From Stephanodiscus triporus (taxonomy: Eukaryota; Bacillariophyta; Thalassiosirophyceae; Thalassiosirales; Thalassiosiraceae): 16,267 nucleotides of DNA. Under the pieces are notes generated by a model. That model had not been told where the DNA came from. It saw only the letters and a list, made by a program, of their open reading frames with translations, and searched no databases. This document shows positions 1 to 8,727 of this stretch, piece by piece. Location of the stretch: positions 1 through 16,267 of the forward strand of contig JALLAZ010001012.1 of the NCBI GenBank assembly GCA_036939755.1, given 5' to 3'. Both the position numbers and the translations under genes were made by a program. The stretch's first letter is position 1, and each line of letters starts with the position of its first letter.

Positions 1-141
1 AGTAGAATTTGATACCGGGAATTTTGAGAAAAAAGGAGAAACGCGCGCGAAAAAAGGGGTGAAATTGAATACATTAAGATCCATTAGGGTGCCATATAGT
101 CAACCCCAAGTAAGCTAAAATATCCTCTGCGTTTCTACGTC

Positions 142-1016
142 TTGATATCGACCGCCCTGAGATTGCTCAGAAGTGCGCGGCGAGAAGAGAACCGTAGAGG
201 GAGAGAGAGAGAGAGAGCCAGACGATCGTCCCGGACGTCTGCGTCCCGATCTCGTCCTGCCTATCGTATCATTGAGAGGAATCGCGCGAGCCTGATCGAG
301 CGCGGGGTCGTGAGGAATCCGATGAAGGTTATGGCGATGATCAAGAACTTGCCCCCGGGGGGCAGCTTCGCCTTCCCCGACGGGACGGTTGTGCGACAGG
401 AGGACGTGGTGGAACCACCGAGGAAGGGACGGAAGATTGTTATTTGCGGCGACACGGCCGACTGCAGGGCGCGGGAAGGTGCGCTCCTTTTCGTATGTCT
501 GTTCTCCAATTTTCACATAATACTTGCCCCCAAGTCTCACTCCTTTATGATTTATTCCTATAAACCTCGACCCCTGACAGGATTGGCCCAAGATGCCGAC
601 GTCCTCATCCACGAAGCGACCAACACCTTCTTGCCCGGCGTGGATAAGGACGGAAATATGAAGCTCGTACTAGGGATGCGAAAATCCATGGACACTCAAC
701 ACCGTCAATGGTAAGAAGGCATCCCGATCCCTCTTTTTCTTTGTTAGTACATGCATCCATTTGATCTTTTCAACGATCTCGATTCCTCGGAACGGATATT
801 AACCTCTGCACACACAAGACCGGGGAGTTCGCGAAGCGCATCAACGCGAAGAAGCTGGTTCTGACTCATTTCAGCGCCCGATACAAGGGCGACCAATCGA
901 TAGAAAGCATGACGATAATGACTCGCATAGAACGCCAGGCGATGAAGGCCAGCGGACTGCCCGAGGATTCGGTGGCAGCGGCTTGGGACTTCATGGTTCT
1001 TCCCGTGTCGAGGTGA
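142..1016 (+). CDS. Ribonuclease Z (tRNA 3' endonuclease), C-terminal exons, with frameshift
   Basis: RNase Z cuts precursor tRNAs 3' of the discriminator base. Visible here are PDGTVVRQEDVVEPPRKGRK, the metal-site motif CGDTADC, then HEAT (LIHEATNTFLPG), HGHSTPSM and THFSARYKGD, which are the late motifs of this metallo-beta-lactamase family in the right order. I read three exon pieces: up to 478, 581-710 and 819-1016. They are separated by introns 479-580 (102 bp, in frame) and 711-818 (GTAAG...ACAAG). The stop is TGA 1014-1016. The exon that should carry the HxHxDH metal motif is absent, so the gene either begins left of the window or is truncated. The 5' exon limit is unclear: the open frame runs from about 142, but recognisable similarity starts only near 255 (PAYRIIERNR). 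Between 667 and 674 the frame shifts: V is followed by TRDAKIHGHST only in the next frame, as if one base of a GTN codon were lost. This is either an assembly error or a real break. Confidence 0.85.
479..580 (+). other. RNase Z intron, in-frame
   Basis: The intron begins GTGCGC and ends CCTGACAG. It is 102 bp with no in-frame stop, so reading through it would insert 34 unrelated residues between AREG and LAQDADVLIHEAT. Removing it restores the continuous family sequence. Confidence 0.75.
711..818 (+). other. RNase Z second intron
   Basis: The donor GTAAGA follows the ATG codon of HGHSTPSM. The acceptor is ACACACAAG just before ACCGGGGAG (TGEFAKRI). Splicing joins HGHSTPSM to TGEFAKRI in frame, as expected for RNase Z. 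The length is 108 bp. Confidence 0.75.
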
Positions 1017-1084
1017 ACATATAGTTGAATTCAGATTTATTGGTATGGTACTCTCAAGAGAGAGGTGTCATGTTAAATTTCACA

Positions 1085-2656
1085 TTAGGAGCAACTTGAA
1101 CAATTAGCATCAGTCCATTTCATAAGTCGATCGCACAATTCAGCACTTGTGCTGTGATTCACAGTTGAAATTGCTTCACGAAAATCCTGGGCCGTGACGG
1201 GGTTCCTCTTCATGAGTAAGGACAAGTTCTCGTGATCCGGCAATCCATCACAAATCTCTACATCCGCCAATACCCTTCTGACAGGTCTCATGGCGACTTC
1301 TTTGCACAGAGTTCTGATGTCACTCCCACTGTATCCATCCACGAGGGACGCAGCTTCCTCGAGGAATCCTCCCTTACAAAATATGGGAGAAAATTCAGCG
1401 AGATGGGAACGAATCATGTCAGCCCTGCACTCTTTTGTGGGAAGCGGAATCATGATCTTTTTCTCCATCCGACGGAGGAATGCCGTGTCCAAGTCCCATG
1501 GGAGGTTGGTAGCCGCGAGGACGAACACGCCGCGGCTACTTGTCGAAAGGAGACCATCCATTTGGACTAAAAGCTCTGTTTTCATGCGCCTAGATCCTTC
1601 ATGCTCGGAGCCTTCGGACGCCGACGATCCACTTCCGCCTCGATGAGATATGATTGAGTCAACCTCATCGATGAATATCGTCGATGGCGAGTAGTGTCGA
1701 GCGAGATCAAATAGCACCCGAATCAACTTCTCGCTGTCTCCTCGATATTTGCTAACTACCGACGACGCAGATATGTTGAAGAAGGTAGCGTTGCTTTCTG
1801 CTGCCACTGCCTTAGCGAGGAGTGTTTTCCCTGTGCCAGGGACCCCGTACAATAGCACACTTTTCCACGGCGAACGCAAACCCGTGAAGAGCTGAGGGTA
1901 TTTCTGTGGTAAAATGATCGCTTCTTTCAGCAGCCTCTTCGCCTCACTCAAGCCCACGATGTCACCCCATTTTACACGAGGATCTTCCTGGACGATATCT
2001 CGCCGTAGAGAAATCGCCAACGATTGTAATTCAGGGTCACCGTCGAAATTTGGAAAAGCCTTCAACGCTGGCCGCGGTTCCAACTCATTCGCCTTGCTGT
2101 ACAATATATTTCTATGTGCTGTTGAATTCACAGAAAGCCCTATTACTCGTTGGTCATCGCCGCTGAAAACTTCCTCCTGATTTGTTTGCTTACAAGAACG
2201 CGGAGGCTTGGAAGTGCTCCGTGGAGCTTGATTTGATGATAATTGTGGGAGGGCAGCATTATCTGTAGACTGACGACAGCCGTGATCTCCATTTGCCGAC
2301 CGACATTTACTTCTAGCATTATGCTTACTCGACGTTGTTGATTCGTCTACGCCATGATGTCCATTCGGATTGTTGCGGCTGCGGCAAAATACAGGGCGTC
2401 GACCAAACTTTATCTTGTAGTACTCGTCGTACTCCTTCAGAATTTGCATAAGGTCGACATTGTCCGCGACTTCGTACCTGGCCAAGGTGTCCACAGATCG
2501 AGACTCGTTAACGAGAGCCGTTGCAGTCTCGATGAACCCCTGCGACCGCAAATGTGAAAGGATTAGCACGAGAACATCACGCTGTCGCTCCGTATTGCTT
2601 TGATCTTCGATATTTCTCGAATGTGAAGATGTTTTGATTGCAGCAAGGGACGACAT
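1085..2656 (-). CDS. Katanin p60-like AAA ATPase with LisH domain (KATNAL2 type)
   Basis: This is a single-exon gene encoding 523 aa. I start at ATG 2656 (MSSLAAIKTS) because the frame further upstream, to 2689, has only a GTG. Residues about 24-55 form a LisH-like helix pair (VLILSHLRSQGFIETATALV), a dimerisation module found in KATNAL2-type katanins. A polar, poorly conserved linker follows (about 95-200). The AAA domain runs from about residue 225. Walker A is GVPGTGKT (about 271-278), Walker B is IFIDEVDS (about 327-334), sensor 1 is AATNLPWDLD, and the arginine-finger pair is in FLRRMEKK (about 395-396). A Vps4-type C-terminal tail follows (AQDFREAISTVNHS). All catalytic residues are present. 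Family members form hexamers that sever microtubules; the exact role here is inferred. The stop lies 68 bp from that of the convergent RNase Z gene, so the 3' UTRs probably overlap. Confidence 0.92.
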   Translation of the reverse strand: MSSLAAIKTSSHSRNIEDQSNTERQRDVLVLILSHLRSQGFIETATALVNESRSVDTLARYEVADNVDLMQILKEYDEYYKIKFGRRPVFCRSRNNPNGHHGVDESTTSSKHNARSKCRSANGDHGCRQSTDNAALPQLSSNQAPRSTSKPPRSCKQTNQEEVFSGDDQRVIGLSVNSTAHRNILYSKANELEPRPALKAFPNFDGDPELQSLAISLRRDIVQEDPRVKWGDIVGLSEAKRLLKEAIILPQKYPQLFTGLRSPWKSVLLYGVPGTGKTLLAKAVAAESNATFFNISASSVVSKYRGDSEKLIRVLFDLARHYSPSTIFIDEVDSIISHRGGSGSSASEGSEHEGSRRMKTELLVQMDGLLSTSSRGVFVLAATNLPWDLDTAFLRRMEKKIMIPLPTKECRADMIRSHLAEFSPIFCKGGFLEEAASLVDGYSGSDIRTLCKEVAMRPVRRVLADVEICDGLPDHENLSLLMKRNPVTAQDFREAISTVNHSTSAELCDRLMKWTDANCSSCS

Positions 2657-3408
2657 TCCCCAACAAACAGCGCTTTCGTCTGGCGTCACAAGGAAGCGAA
2701 TTTTTTTTTAATTTTGAAATGAAAATCTGCCCCACAGACGCGGCGAGCGGCGAACCCCAACAAAAAGGGGACAGAAGGACGAGCGAATGTCATACATATT
2801 CCAACGCGGGTGGGAATTAACGCCTCAAGACCGCGACGACCTGCGGCCGGCGTGATCGCGTTTTATCTCAAGAAAACGCGCGGCAGCGATACGCAACGCC
2901 ACGATCATAAGTCTTGTGGAGGATGACACCCCCCTCACAAATTTGTTTACAACTTCCTGGGTTCCGGTGAAATCAAAATACCCGGCATGGTCAAAACCAT
3001 TTTCCCTCGGGCAGGTAAAACAAGAAACCCCCAGCCGAACAACACAACACACAGTGGAAAGTCTACCACCAACGCCTTATCGAACTACTCGTTGGGCGGG
3101 CAGAACAGTTAAATCCAGACGGTACAATATTTACCTTCAAAGCGGCGGTAGCGCGCGCAGGTTGAACAAGAAACCCCCAGCCAAACAACACAAACCACCA
3201 TGAAGGTCTATCAACGTTGAATCAAACTTCCCGTTCGGTGGGAAGAACAGTTAAATCCATGATACATGAAAATCGGTCTTCCCCTGTCTAAATTTTACAA
3301 GCCTTGGGGGAGTCAGCGGGCAACCGATACCATCATATTATCACCAGTGACAGAGTGCCATAATTTTTCTATTGCGTTGACCGCACTCATTTACACCCTC
3401 GATTCAAC
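2657..3408. other. Divergent intergenic region with direct repeats
   Basis: This region separates the start codons of the katanin-like gene and the secreted-protein gene, which point away from each other, so it should hold both promoters. I see no credible gene in it. Short open frames at 2825-3052 and 2916-3203 have no recognisable protein features. It contains two copies of a ~95-99 bp repeat, listed separately. I could not identify a TATA box with confidence. Confidence 0.6.
3019..3259. repeat. Two diverged direct-repeat copies (3019-3117 and 3165-3259)
   Basis: Both copies begin AACAAGAAACCCCCAGCC, followed by (G/A)AACAACACAA, and both end AACAGTTAAATCCA. Between these blocks are similar stretches (GTCTACCACCAACG versus GTCTATCAACGTTG; CTCGTTGGGCGGGCAG versus CCCGTTCGGTGGGAAG). 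The period is about 142-146 bp. The copies lie 150-390 bp upstream of the secreted-protein start codon. Confidence 0.8.
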
Positions 3409-5139
3409 ATGCTAGCAACTCTTGCCTTCGTCGTCGCCACGCTTTTTGAAAGTGCAAGCGCGCACTTTTCCTTCGTCGATAAGAAAAGTCAGATTGCGTG
3501 TAACTTCTATGCAAAAGATGGCATAAACTGGCTCTCGAAACCGATTATGGAAGGCCAACCATTTTCGGAGTGGTGGATGCATGGGCAGGTCAACTGCCAG
3601 TCCAAGGCGGAAGGGTCCTTCGCTCTGCCAGCGAATGGCAGAACTCACATCGTCATGAGCAGCAGAGTCCAGACAGTGCCACCGCCATATTCAACCGGCT
3701 CGGGATATAAACCATCAAATCCAGATTACGTTCTTACGCCAGAGGAATGGGGCAGTGGGCCCAATTCTACTGGAAACACTCTCCGCGGGCATCACAATAT
3801 CCACGCCTACACTCGTGATGACACAAGTGGCTGCGCGCTGGCCATTGCGTACAAGAACAATGCGAAGGATGTACTTCCAGAGGATTTTGTGATTTTCTCG
3901 GTAGTCCACGACTGCCCCAAGCGGCAGAGGGAGCCGATCGACGTCCCTAACCTGCCAGAATGTCCCAACGGCAACTGTATCTGCGCGTGGTTTTGGCTCC
4001 CGAAGACAAGTGGGGCGAAGAACTTCTACATGACCCCATTCGTGTGCCATGTCACCGGCGCAGAGGCCGACGCCAGTCCTGTCGACGTAGAATACGCCAT
4101 CCCACCAAGACGGTGCTTGGACCCGACAAACTGCAACTTTGGGCCGCGACAGCCCGCATATTGGCTCGGAGCGGAGGATGAAAACATCAACATGCCTGAA
4201 GGCACTTTGCAGTCGCCGCACTACTCCATTCTCTATGGCTTCCGCGAAGGCGCTCAACACGACATCTTCGTCAACTCCAACCCCCGTGTCGCTGACAAAC
4301 TTCCCGCAGAGCAGAAGTGTAACGACAAGAGATCACGAATCGTAGAACCTGCCGGCTGGACAGATATGACATCCCCCACTTGTCGCTGCACTGCCAAGCT
4401 GCAGTCGAATGGTGAAGTAAGGATTTTCGATGGGAAAACCCCCATTTCTACAGTTGATATCGGCGGCAACTCTGGTCCTCGCAATCTAGTAACAAATGAG
4501 AAGTTTAAGGCTGATGGAAGATACTTTCCCCTTGGTGAGGGGCCATACCGGATGGACTTGAATGATAAATGTTACCTCTACCTAACTGACGCGAAGGGCG
4601 TTGTCGTTTGGGAGAGCATGTTCGACAGCGGCCATCAAGTCAAGTACGTTGTCGGTACCTTCACTGGAATGAGCCCAGATCCACCAGCGTGGCCCGTTGA
4701 CGGGACGATTTACACCCAGCTACCCACCACCGGTCCAACCTCAAATCCGACATCCTCCTCAAAACCAACTACGGCATTGGCGTCGTCCCCACCAACCACT
4801 CCGCCTCCATCGTCCTTACGAGGGAGACGAACGAGGAGGCCAACTCAAGAGCCTACCGACTGGCCTACATACTGGCCTACCTTTTCTCCCACTCTGACTG
4901 CGACACCACCATCATCCTTGAATGCAACCGATTCCCTGCATATCAACAGTCAACCGCCAAGTGAAAGTCGTAATCCAACTGCAAGGCCAACGACGCGAAA
5001 TCCCACCAACGAGCAACTTTTCGACCGGAGTCTCGCCGCAGCTCACATACCAACTCACGCAATGGGCCAAAAGAAAATAGTCCGTCACTCCCACGAGCAC
5101 TCCGACCATAGCCCAAGAGTCGGTCGTGGACTTTGGTGA
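3409..5139 (+). CDS. Secreted candidate copper oxygenase (LPMO-like) with lectin-like region and Pro/Thr stalk
   Basis: The protein is 576 aa from ATG 3409. Residues 1-18 form a signal peptide whose predicted cleavage (ESASA|HFSF) would expose His19 as the mature N-terminus, the hallmark of lytic polysaccharide monooxygenases. Residues 55-217 have the signature WWMHGQ, FALPANG, HNIHAY, GCALAIAY, DFVIFSVVHDC, CICAWFW and NFYMTPFVCHVTG. I recall this pattern from a family of secreted fungal proteins. Possible further copper ligands are His132 or His167, with Phe206/Tyr207 as axial candidates. Residues about 325-405 (LQSNGEVRIFDG, YRMDLNDKCYLYLTD, VVVWES) resemble a bulb-type mannose-binding lectin repeat. 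From about residue 430 it is rich in Pro, Thr and Ser (PTDWPTYWPT), probably a glycosylated stalk. No C-terminal membrane segment is seen. The stop lies inside GGTGAGTC (a good splice donor at 5136), so a further short exon is possible. The oxygenase function is inference; that it is a secreted, disulfide-rich protein is secure. Confidence 0.85.
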   Translation: MLATLAFVVATLFESASAHFSFVDKKSQIACNFYAKDGINWLSKPIMEGQPFSEWWMHGQVNCQSKAEGSFALPANGRTHIVMSSRVQTVPPPYSTGSGYKPSNPDYVLTPEEWGSGPNSTGNTLRGHHNIHAYTRDDTSGCALAIAYKNNAKDVLPEDFVIFSVVHDCPKRQREPIDVPNLPECPNGNCICAWFWLPKTSGAKNFYMTPFVCHVTGAEADASPVDVEYAIPPRRCLDPTNCNFGPRQPAYWLGAEDENINMPEGTLQSPHYSILYGFREGAQHDIFVNSNPRVADKLPAEQKCNDKRSRIVEPAGWTDMTSPTCRCTAKLQSNGEVRIFDGKTPISTVDIGGNSGPRNLVTNEKFKADGRYFPLGEGPYRMDLNDKCYLYLTDAKGVVVWESMFDSGHQVKYVVGTFTGMSPDPPAWPVDGTIYTQLPTTGPTSNPTSSSKPTTALASSPPTTPPPSSLRGRRTRRPTQEPTDWPTYWPTFSPTLTATPPSSLNATDSLHINSQPPSESRNPTARPTTRNPTNEQLFDRSLAAAHIPTHAMGQKKIVRHSHEHSDHSPRVGRGLW

Positions 5140-5726
5140 GTCTGTCCAGTGCGGCATTTTCAGCTTCTAACTAATCACAAAGAGACGCTAATGAAGTTTT
5201 CTTGGTGAATGCTCTACAGATATTTATGATCGTAAATTAGATATAGATACAATAGCTTCGCGCATGGTAGCCCTGCTATAACGAGCGCAGCGGCTGCTTA
5301 AGACTGTGAATTTATCATCTACAATGGACGTGCAAGCAAAGCAAAGGTTGGTGGCGTCATCACGATGGTACCATATTGACTTTTGCATCATTGCTCCGGC
5401 GGACGTCTGTTTGTTGTAGCGCGCCTCACGCAAGTGTAATAAAAATTACTTGACAAAATTTACTTGACAAAGATAGCAACCTCCAGTCGCCCTTTGCCCC
5501 ACCACATGAACGATATTGTAGACATCTATTTCTATATAGTTTACTTTCAACGAAGTGTTGGGTGCCCGCCTCTCTTTGTTCTGCTGGGCCCTATGCGCCA
5601 ATCCGGCAAATACAAGCGCGTTGCGGCGATACGCGGACAACATCGGCGAACGGCGATGTCGACTAGATTAATGTTCGAGGGACACGGGGGGAATAGATAG
5701 GGAGAGAGATAGAAGAGAGACGGGTC
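5140..5726. other. Intergenic region between convergent genes
   Basis: This is the 3' spacer between the secreted-protein gene and the sulfolipid-synthase gene. No convincing gene is seen; short frames at 5224-5433, 5446-5643 and 5464-5700 look random. It contains one copy of a dispersed repeat (5373-5560). The end near the synthase stop is GA-rich (about 5698-5722). Confidence 0.6.
5373..5560 (+). repeat. Dispersed repeat, copy 1 (partner at 14184-14342)
   Basis: The copy starts ATATTGACTTTTGCATCATT, continues through GCTCCGGCGGACGTCTG, TTTGTTGTAGCGCGCCTC, AAAGATAGCAA, CGATATTGTAGACATCTATT and ends near CGAAGTGTTG. It is in the same orientation as the second copy. This copy has about 30 extra bases after CGCGCCTCACGCA. 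They include ACTTGACAAA twice and a short inverted repeat (CAAGTGTAAT / ATTACTTG). Confidence 0.9.
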
Positions 5727-7547
5727 TTAAATCGGACAGGAAACGTCCCCGTTCCTCCGAAAGCCCGGGATGCCCAACCGCCCTAGCACCCTCGCGATCC
5801 TCATCCTGAGGAGCCTCCACACGCTCGTCGTCCTCGGCCTGCCGAATCCGCCGAACGCGCGAGAGTGGAAGTTGATCATCGCCTTCTCGTACTGCACGTT
5901 CCTAAGCACGCTCGTCGCGGCCTCCCATCCCCACCTCTCGGCCTCGGTCCGCGCCCTCGTCCCCATCTCCCTCCTCAGGACCGTATCCTCCATCAGCGTC
6001 CGGACGCGGTCGGCGTATCCGTCGACGTCGCCGGGGGGGACGAGGTATCCCGTGTCGCCGTCGCGTATGAGGTCGGGTATGCCCCCGGCGGCGCAGCCGA
6101 CGACTGGCACGCCGCTCGCCATGCTCTCGAGGACGACGAAGCCGAGGGTCTCTGCACGGTTTGGATTGGGAGGGATTTGTTATTTTTCGTGAGATAGACG
6201 ATACTCGCAGGGAGGCGGGAGAAAAAGTATGTATACATGTTCTATGAACGCGAAAGATGGAGAGGAAGTCGAGGCACCCCCACCCCCACCCCCACTCTCC
6301 CGCCCACCGTCTCGAATCTTCCTCCCCCTATAGCCCGCGCGACACACACACACGCACACACGCACACACAATCCCGAGAGGGGGGGTAGGGGAGAGAGAA
6401 ATAAATAAATAAAACACTCACCGGTGTCGCTCGGCATGACGAAGACGTCCGCGCTCGCGAACGCCGAGCTCAGCTCGTCGCCCCGCAGCTGACCGGTGAA
6501 GACGGTGTTCGTTCCCGCGAAGTATTCGCGCAATTCCGCCTCCTGCGGTCCCTTGCCCACGATGCAAAGTCGTGCGCCGGGACAACGCTCGAGGGTTGGC
6601 CGGAGGTCGCGCAGTCTCTTCTCGGCCCCGAGTCGACCGACGTACACCATGAGGAAATCGTCCGAGTTGTCGTCGGTCATCCTATTCCTCATGTCGGGAG
6701 ACGCGTACCTCGGATGGAATCGTACGGTGTCGATCCCCTTCCTCCATACGTCGACACGGGGTATGCCGTTCCTCTCCATCTCCTCCTTCATCTGCGGGCT
6801 CGTGACCAACGTCAGGTCGGCACGGCCGTGCACGAACCGTAGGGCCGCCCACGCCATCTCCTCGATCCCCGGTATGTATCCCATGTAATTCCTCCCGTAC
6901 AGGGGGAGGTGGGTGTGGTACGACAGGAGCAGGGGTACGCGCATGACCCGGGCGTAGAACAGACCGGCGAAGAGCATGAAGCCGGGGGACGTGACGTGGA
7001 TGAGGTCCGGACGGTTACGCTCCATCATCCTCGCGCCCTTCATCTCCGGCAGGTCGATCGTGAGGCTGATGTGATCGTAGAGGGGGAAGACGAATCCCTG
7101 CGTATGCTCGATGGGATGGCCGAAGGCCTCCGTGGGCAGATCCTCCCTGGGAGTCTTGGAGTCGACCGTGAGTATGTCGACCTTGTCCCCCGCCTTCGAG
7201 AGGTACCGGAGCATCTCGTTGAAGCGATTGGCGTAGCCGGAAACGTGCGTGAAGGGGGTGGGCTCCACGAGGAGGGCGATGCGACGGGGGGGATGACGTC
7301 GGAGGGGGGGGACGAAGTCCGAGTCGCGCTGCTGCTGCTGCCACTGCTGCCGCTGTCCGGCCGCGGAGGGGGGGGCGGGGGGGGAAGATGACGACGACGA
7401 GGCGGCGGCGGCGAGGGGGGATCCCCTAACGCCGCCGCTACCGCGACGGGGCGCGGCGGACGTGCCATCGGGCGAGAAGGCCGCGACGACGACGGCGGCG
7501 GCGGCGGACGTCATAGCGAGGACGGATGCGGCGGGGCCTATCCTCAT
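5727..7547 (-). CDS. Sulfoquinovosyltransferase, SQD2-like sulfolipid synthase, plastid-targeted, two exons
   Basis: SQD2 transfers sulfoquinovose from its UDP form to diacylglycerol, making the thylakoid lipid SQDG. Exon 1 is 7547-6422 and exon 2 is 6151-5727; joined, they encode 516 aa. Residues 1-23 are a signal-like hydrophobic stretch ending VVVAA|FSPDG. The A|F junction matches the bipartite targeting signal of complex plastids. Residues 25-85 are low-complexity (Ser, Pro, Gln). The GT4 fold starts at about 88 (RRIALLVEPTPFTHVSGYAN), with HVTSPGFMLF, SYHTHLPLYG, VYVGRLGAEKRL and IVGKGPQ. The E-x7-E motif, ETLGFVVLE (about 376-384), is split by the intron. ESMASGVPVVGCAAGGIPDL follows. 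Start ATG 7547 is the first in frame with the signal. The C-terminal tail (about 480-516) is basic. The gene looks intact. Confidence 0.92.
6152..6421 (-). other. Sulfolipid-synthase intron with microsatellites
   Basis: The donor on the minus strand is GTGAGT after ACCG, and the acceptor is CCGTGCAG before AGACCCTCGG. Splicing turns PSDTG plus ETLGFVVLESM into a continuous GT4 motif; without it the frame runs to a stop at 6180. Length is 270 bp. It holds simple repeats on the plus strand: CCCCCA units (about 6279-6295), CA/GCACA units (about 6343-6369) and AAAT units (about 6400-6413). Confidence 0.85.
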
Positions 7548-8473
7548 CCTCGGAATGAATAGAAGAAAAAAAGATGCAGCGTGGAAGATGGTGCGGTCGA
7601 CGATGTGCCGCCTCCGAATCCTGTTTTTTTTTTGTCTGGCCGTGCCGTGTTGGAGGGGGGTGGGGGGGGTGCGGGAGGAGAACCGTTATCGATGTCGCTC
7701 ACTGGTATTTATTTTTTCCGGTCCTTGGATGACACTGGATGGAGAGGGGGGGCGATGGTGATGACGCCTGTTGGGATGTATCGCCCGATTGGATATAATT
7801 ATTTATCGTGCCATCGCCATTAAAAAGAGGAACAATGACAATAGGTGACAGATTTGCCTTCCTCCGGCTGGCTGGTATGTGTGTGTGTGTGTGTTGTGTG
7901 CTCACCACCGTGATGGACCGTGATGATGGAAGGCCGTTCCTTGGTTGAAGGTTGAAGAAAATTCTAGCCTGGAAATATGTATGTATTCCTACGTATTCCT
8001 ACGCAGAGTTGTTTCTAGCGAATCTCGAGAATCTTTTTTTTTCGCCCTGGCTTTAACGACTTCGCCATTGTGCAGGTTGATACTAATAAAATGTTGCTGC
8101 TTTCATTGTGTTAATATACTTAATTTCCTATGTTGTGAAATAGCTAGACAAAAAATAACAAATAATAAGAGAAATGAGATCGTGATTCCGTCTAGTGTTC
8201 ATTGTCTCAGTCAGCTGCTGTCGTGTACAGTACTTCGTGTGTGTCCGTCCCCCATGCGTGATGGACAGATGGATTGCCGTTGCTTTGTTGAGAAGGTTGA
8301 AGAAAATTCAGATTCATCCAATTCGTCTGTTTGCGTATGTTGTATTCCTATGCAGAGTTGTTACTAGCGAATCTCGAGAATCATTTTTTTCCTGCCTCGG
8401 CGAACGGCGGCATTTGCCTTGAGTGCAGGTCGACGATACGTACGTACAAATAAAATGTAGTATGTATGTACTG
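7548..8473. other. Intergenic region upstream of the sulfolipid-synthase gene
   Basis: The side next to the start codon should contain the promoter on the minus strand. Features are a G-rich stretch (7651-7677), a TG microsatellite (about 7876-7900) and a pair of ~190 bp direct repeats (7910-8093 and 8258-8457). An open frame at 7945-8367 spans repeat DNA and has no recognisable protein features. I see no gene. Confidence 0.6.
7910..8457. repeat. Diverged direct repeat, two copies (7910-8093 and 8258-8457)
   Basis: Shared blocks in order are GTGATGGAC, GGTTGAAGAAAATTC, TATTCCTA(C/T)GCAGAGTTGT, CTAGCGAATCTCGAGAATC, a T-run, GTGCAGGT and AATAAAATG. Copy 1 is 184 bp and copy 2 is 200 bp, with 164 bp between them. 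There is no coding content. The second copy ends 16 bp before the inverted repeat that bounds the transposon relic. Confidence 0.85.
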
Positions 8474-8512
8474 TATCTCCTTGTTGGTCAGATGTTAGGG
8501 TCAATAGCGCCC
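8474..8512 (+). repeat. Left inverted repeat of the transposon relic
   Basis: TATCTCCTTGTTGGTCA, then GATGTTA (absent from the other end), then GGGTCAATA and CGCCC. It pairs with 10259-10292. Confidence 0.85.
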
Positions 8513-8727
8513 TTAAGCCGGCGTACCTTAGAGCACCTTAAATGATCTGAAAAATGACCCTCCAAGGAAAACTAAGACTGCGTTAGAGTCAGAAATAACG
8601 CCAGCTTCAAAACGGTACCCCATTTTCCAAAATCGGCCCATCACAGCCGGAGCTACGTTAATTCTACTGATTTTCATGTGGTAAATTCGACCTAATACAG
8701 TTACTGCGCAACATTGATTCGTCTCCT

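Noticed and set aside
2657..2689. Upstream GTG extension of the katanin-like protein
   Set aside because: Nuclear genes normally start at ATG, and the LisH domain is fully contained when starting at 2656.
3715..4260. 181-codon minus-strand frame
   Set aside because: Antisense to the well-supported secreted-protein gene; no features of its own.
7040..7468. Long Pro/Ser/Arg-rich frames overlapping the first exon of the sulfolipid synthase
   Set aside because: Shadow frames of GC-rich low-complexity coding DNA in the synthase gene.
7945..8367. 140-codon open frame, Cys-rich
   Set aside because: It runs across one repeat copy and into the second; the peptide similarity between its two halves comes from the DNA repeat, not from a protein.
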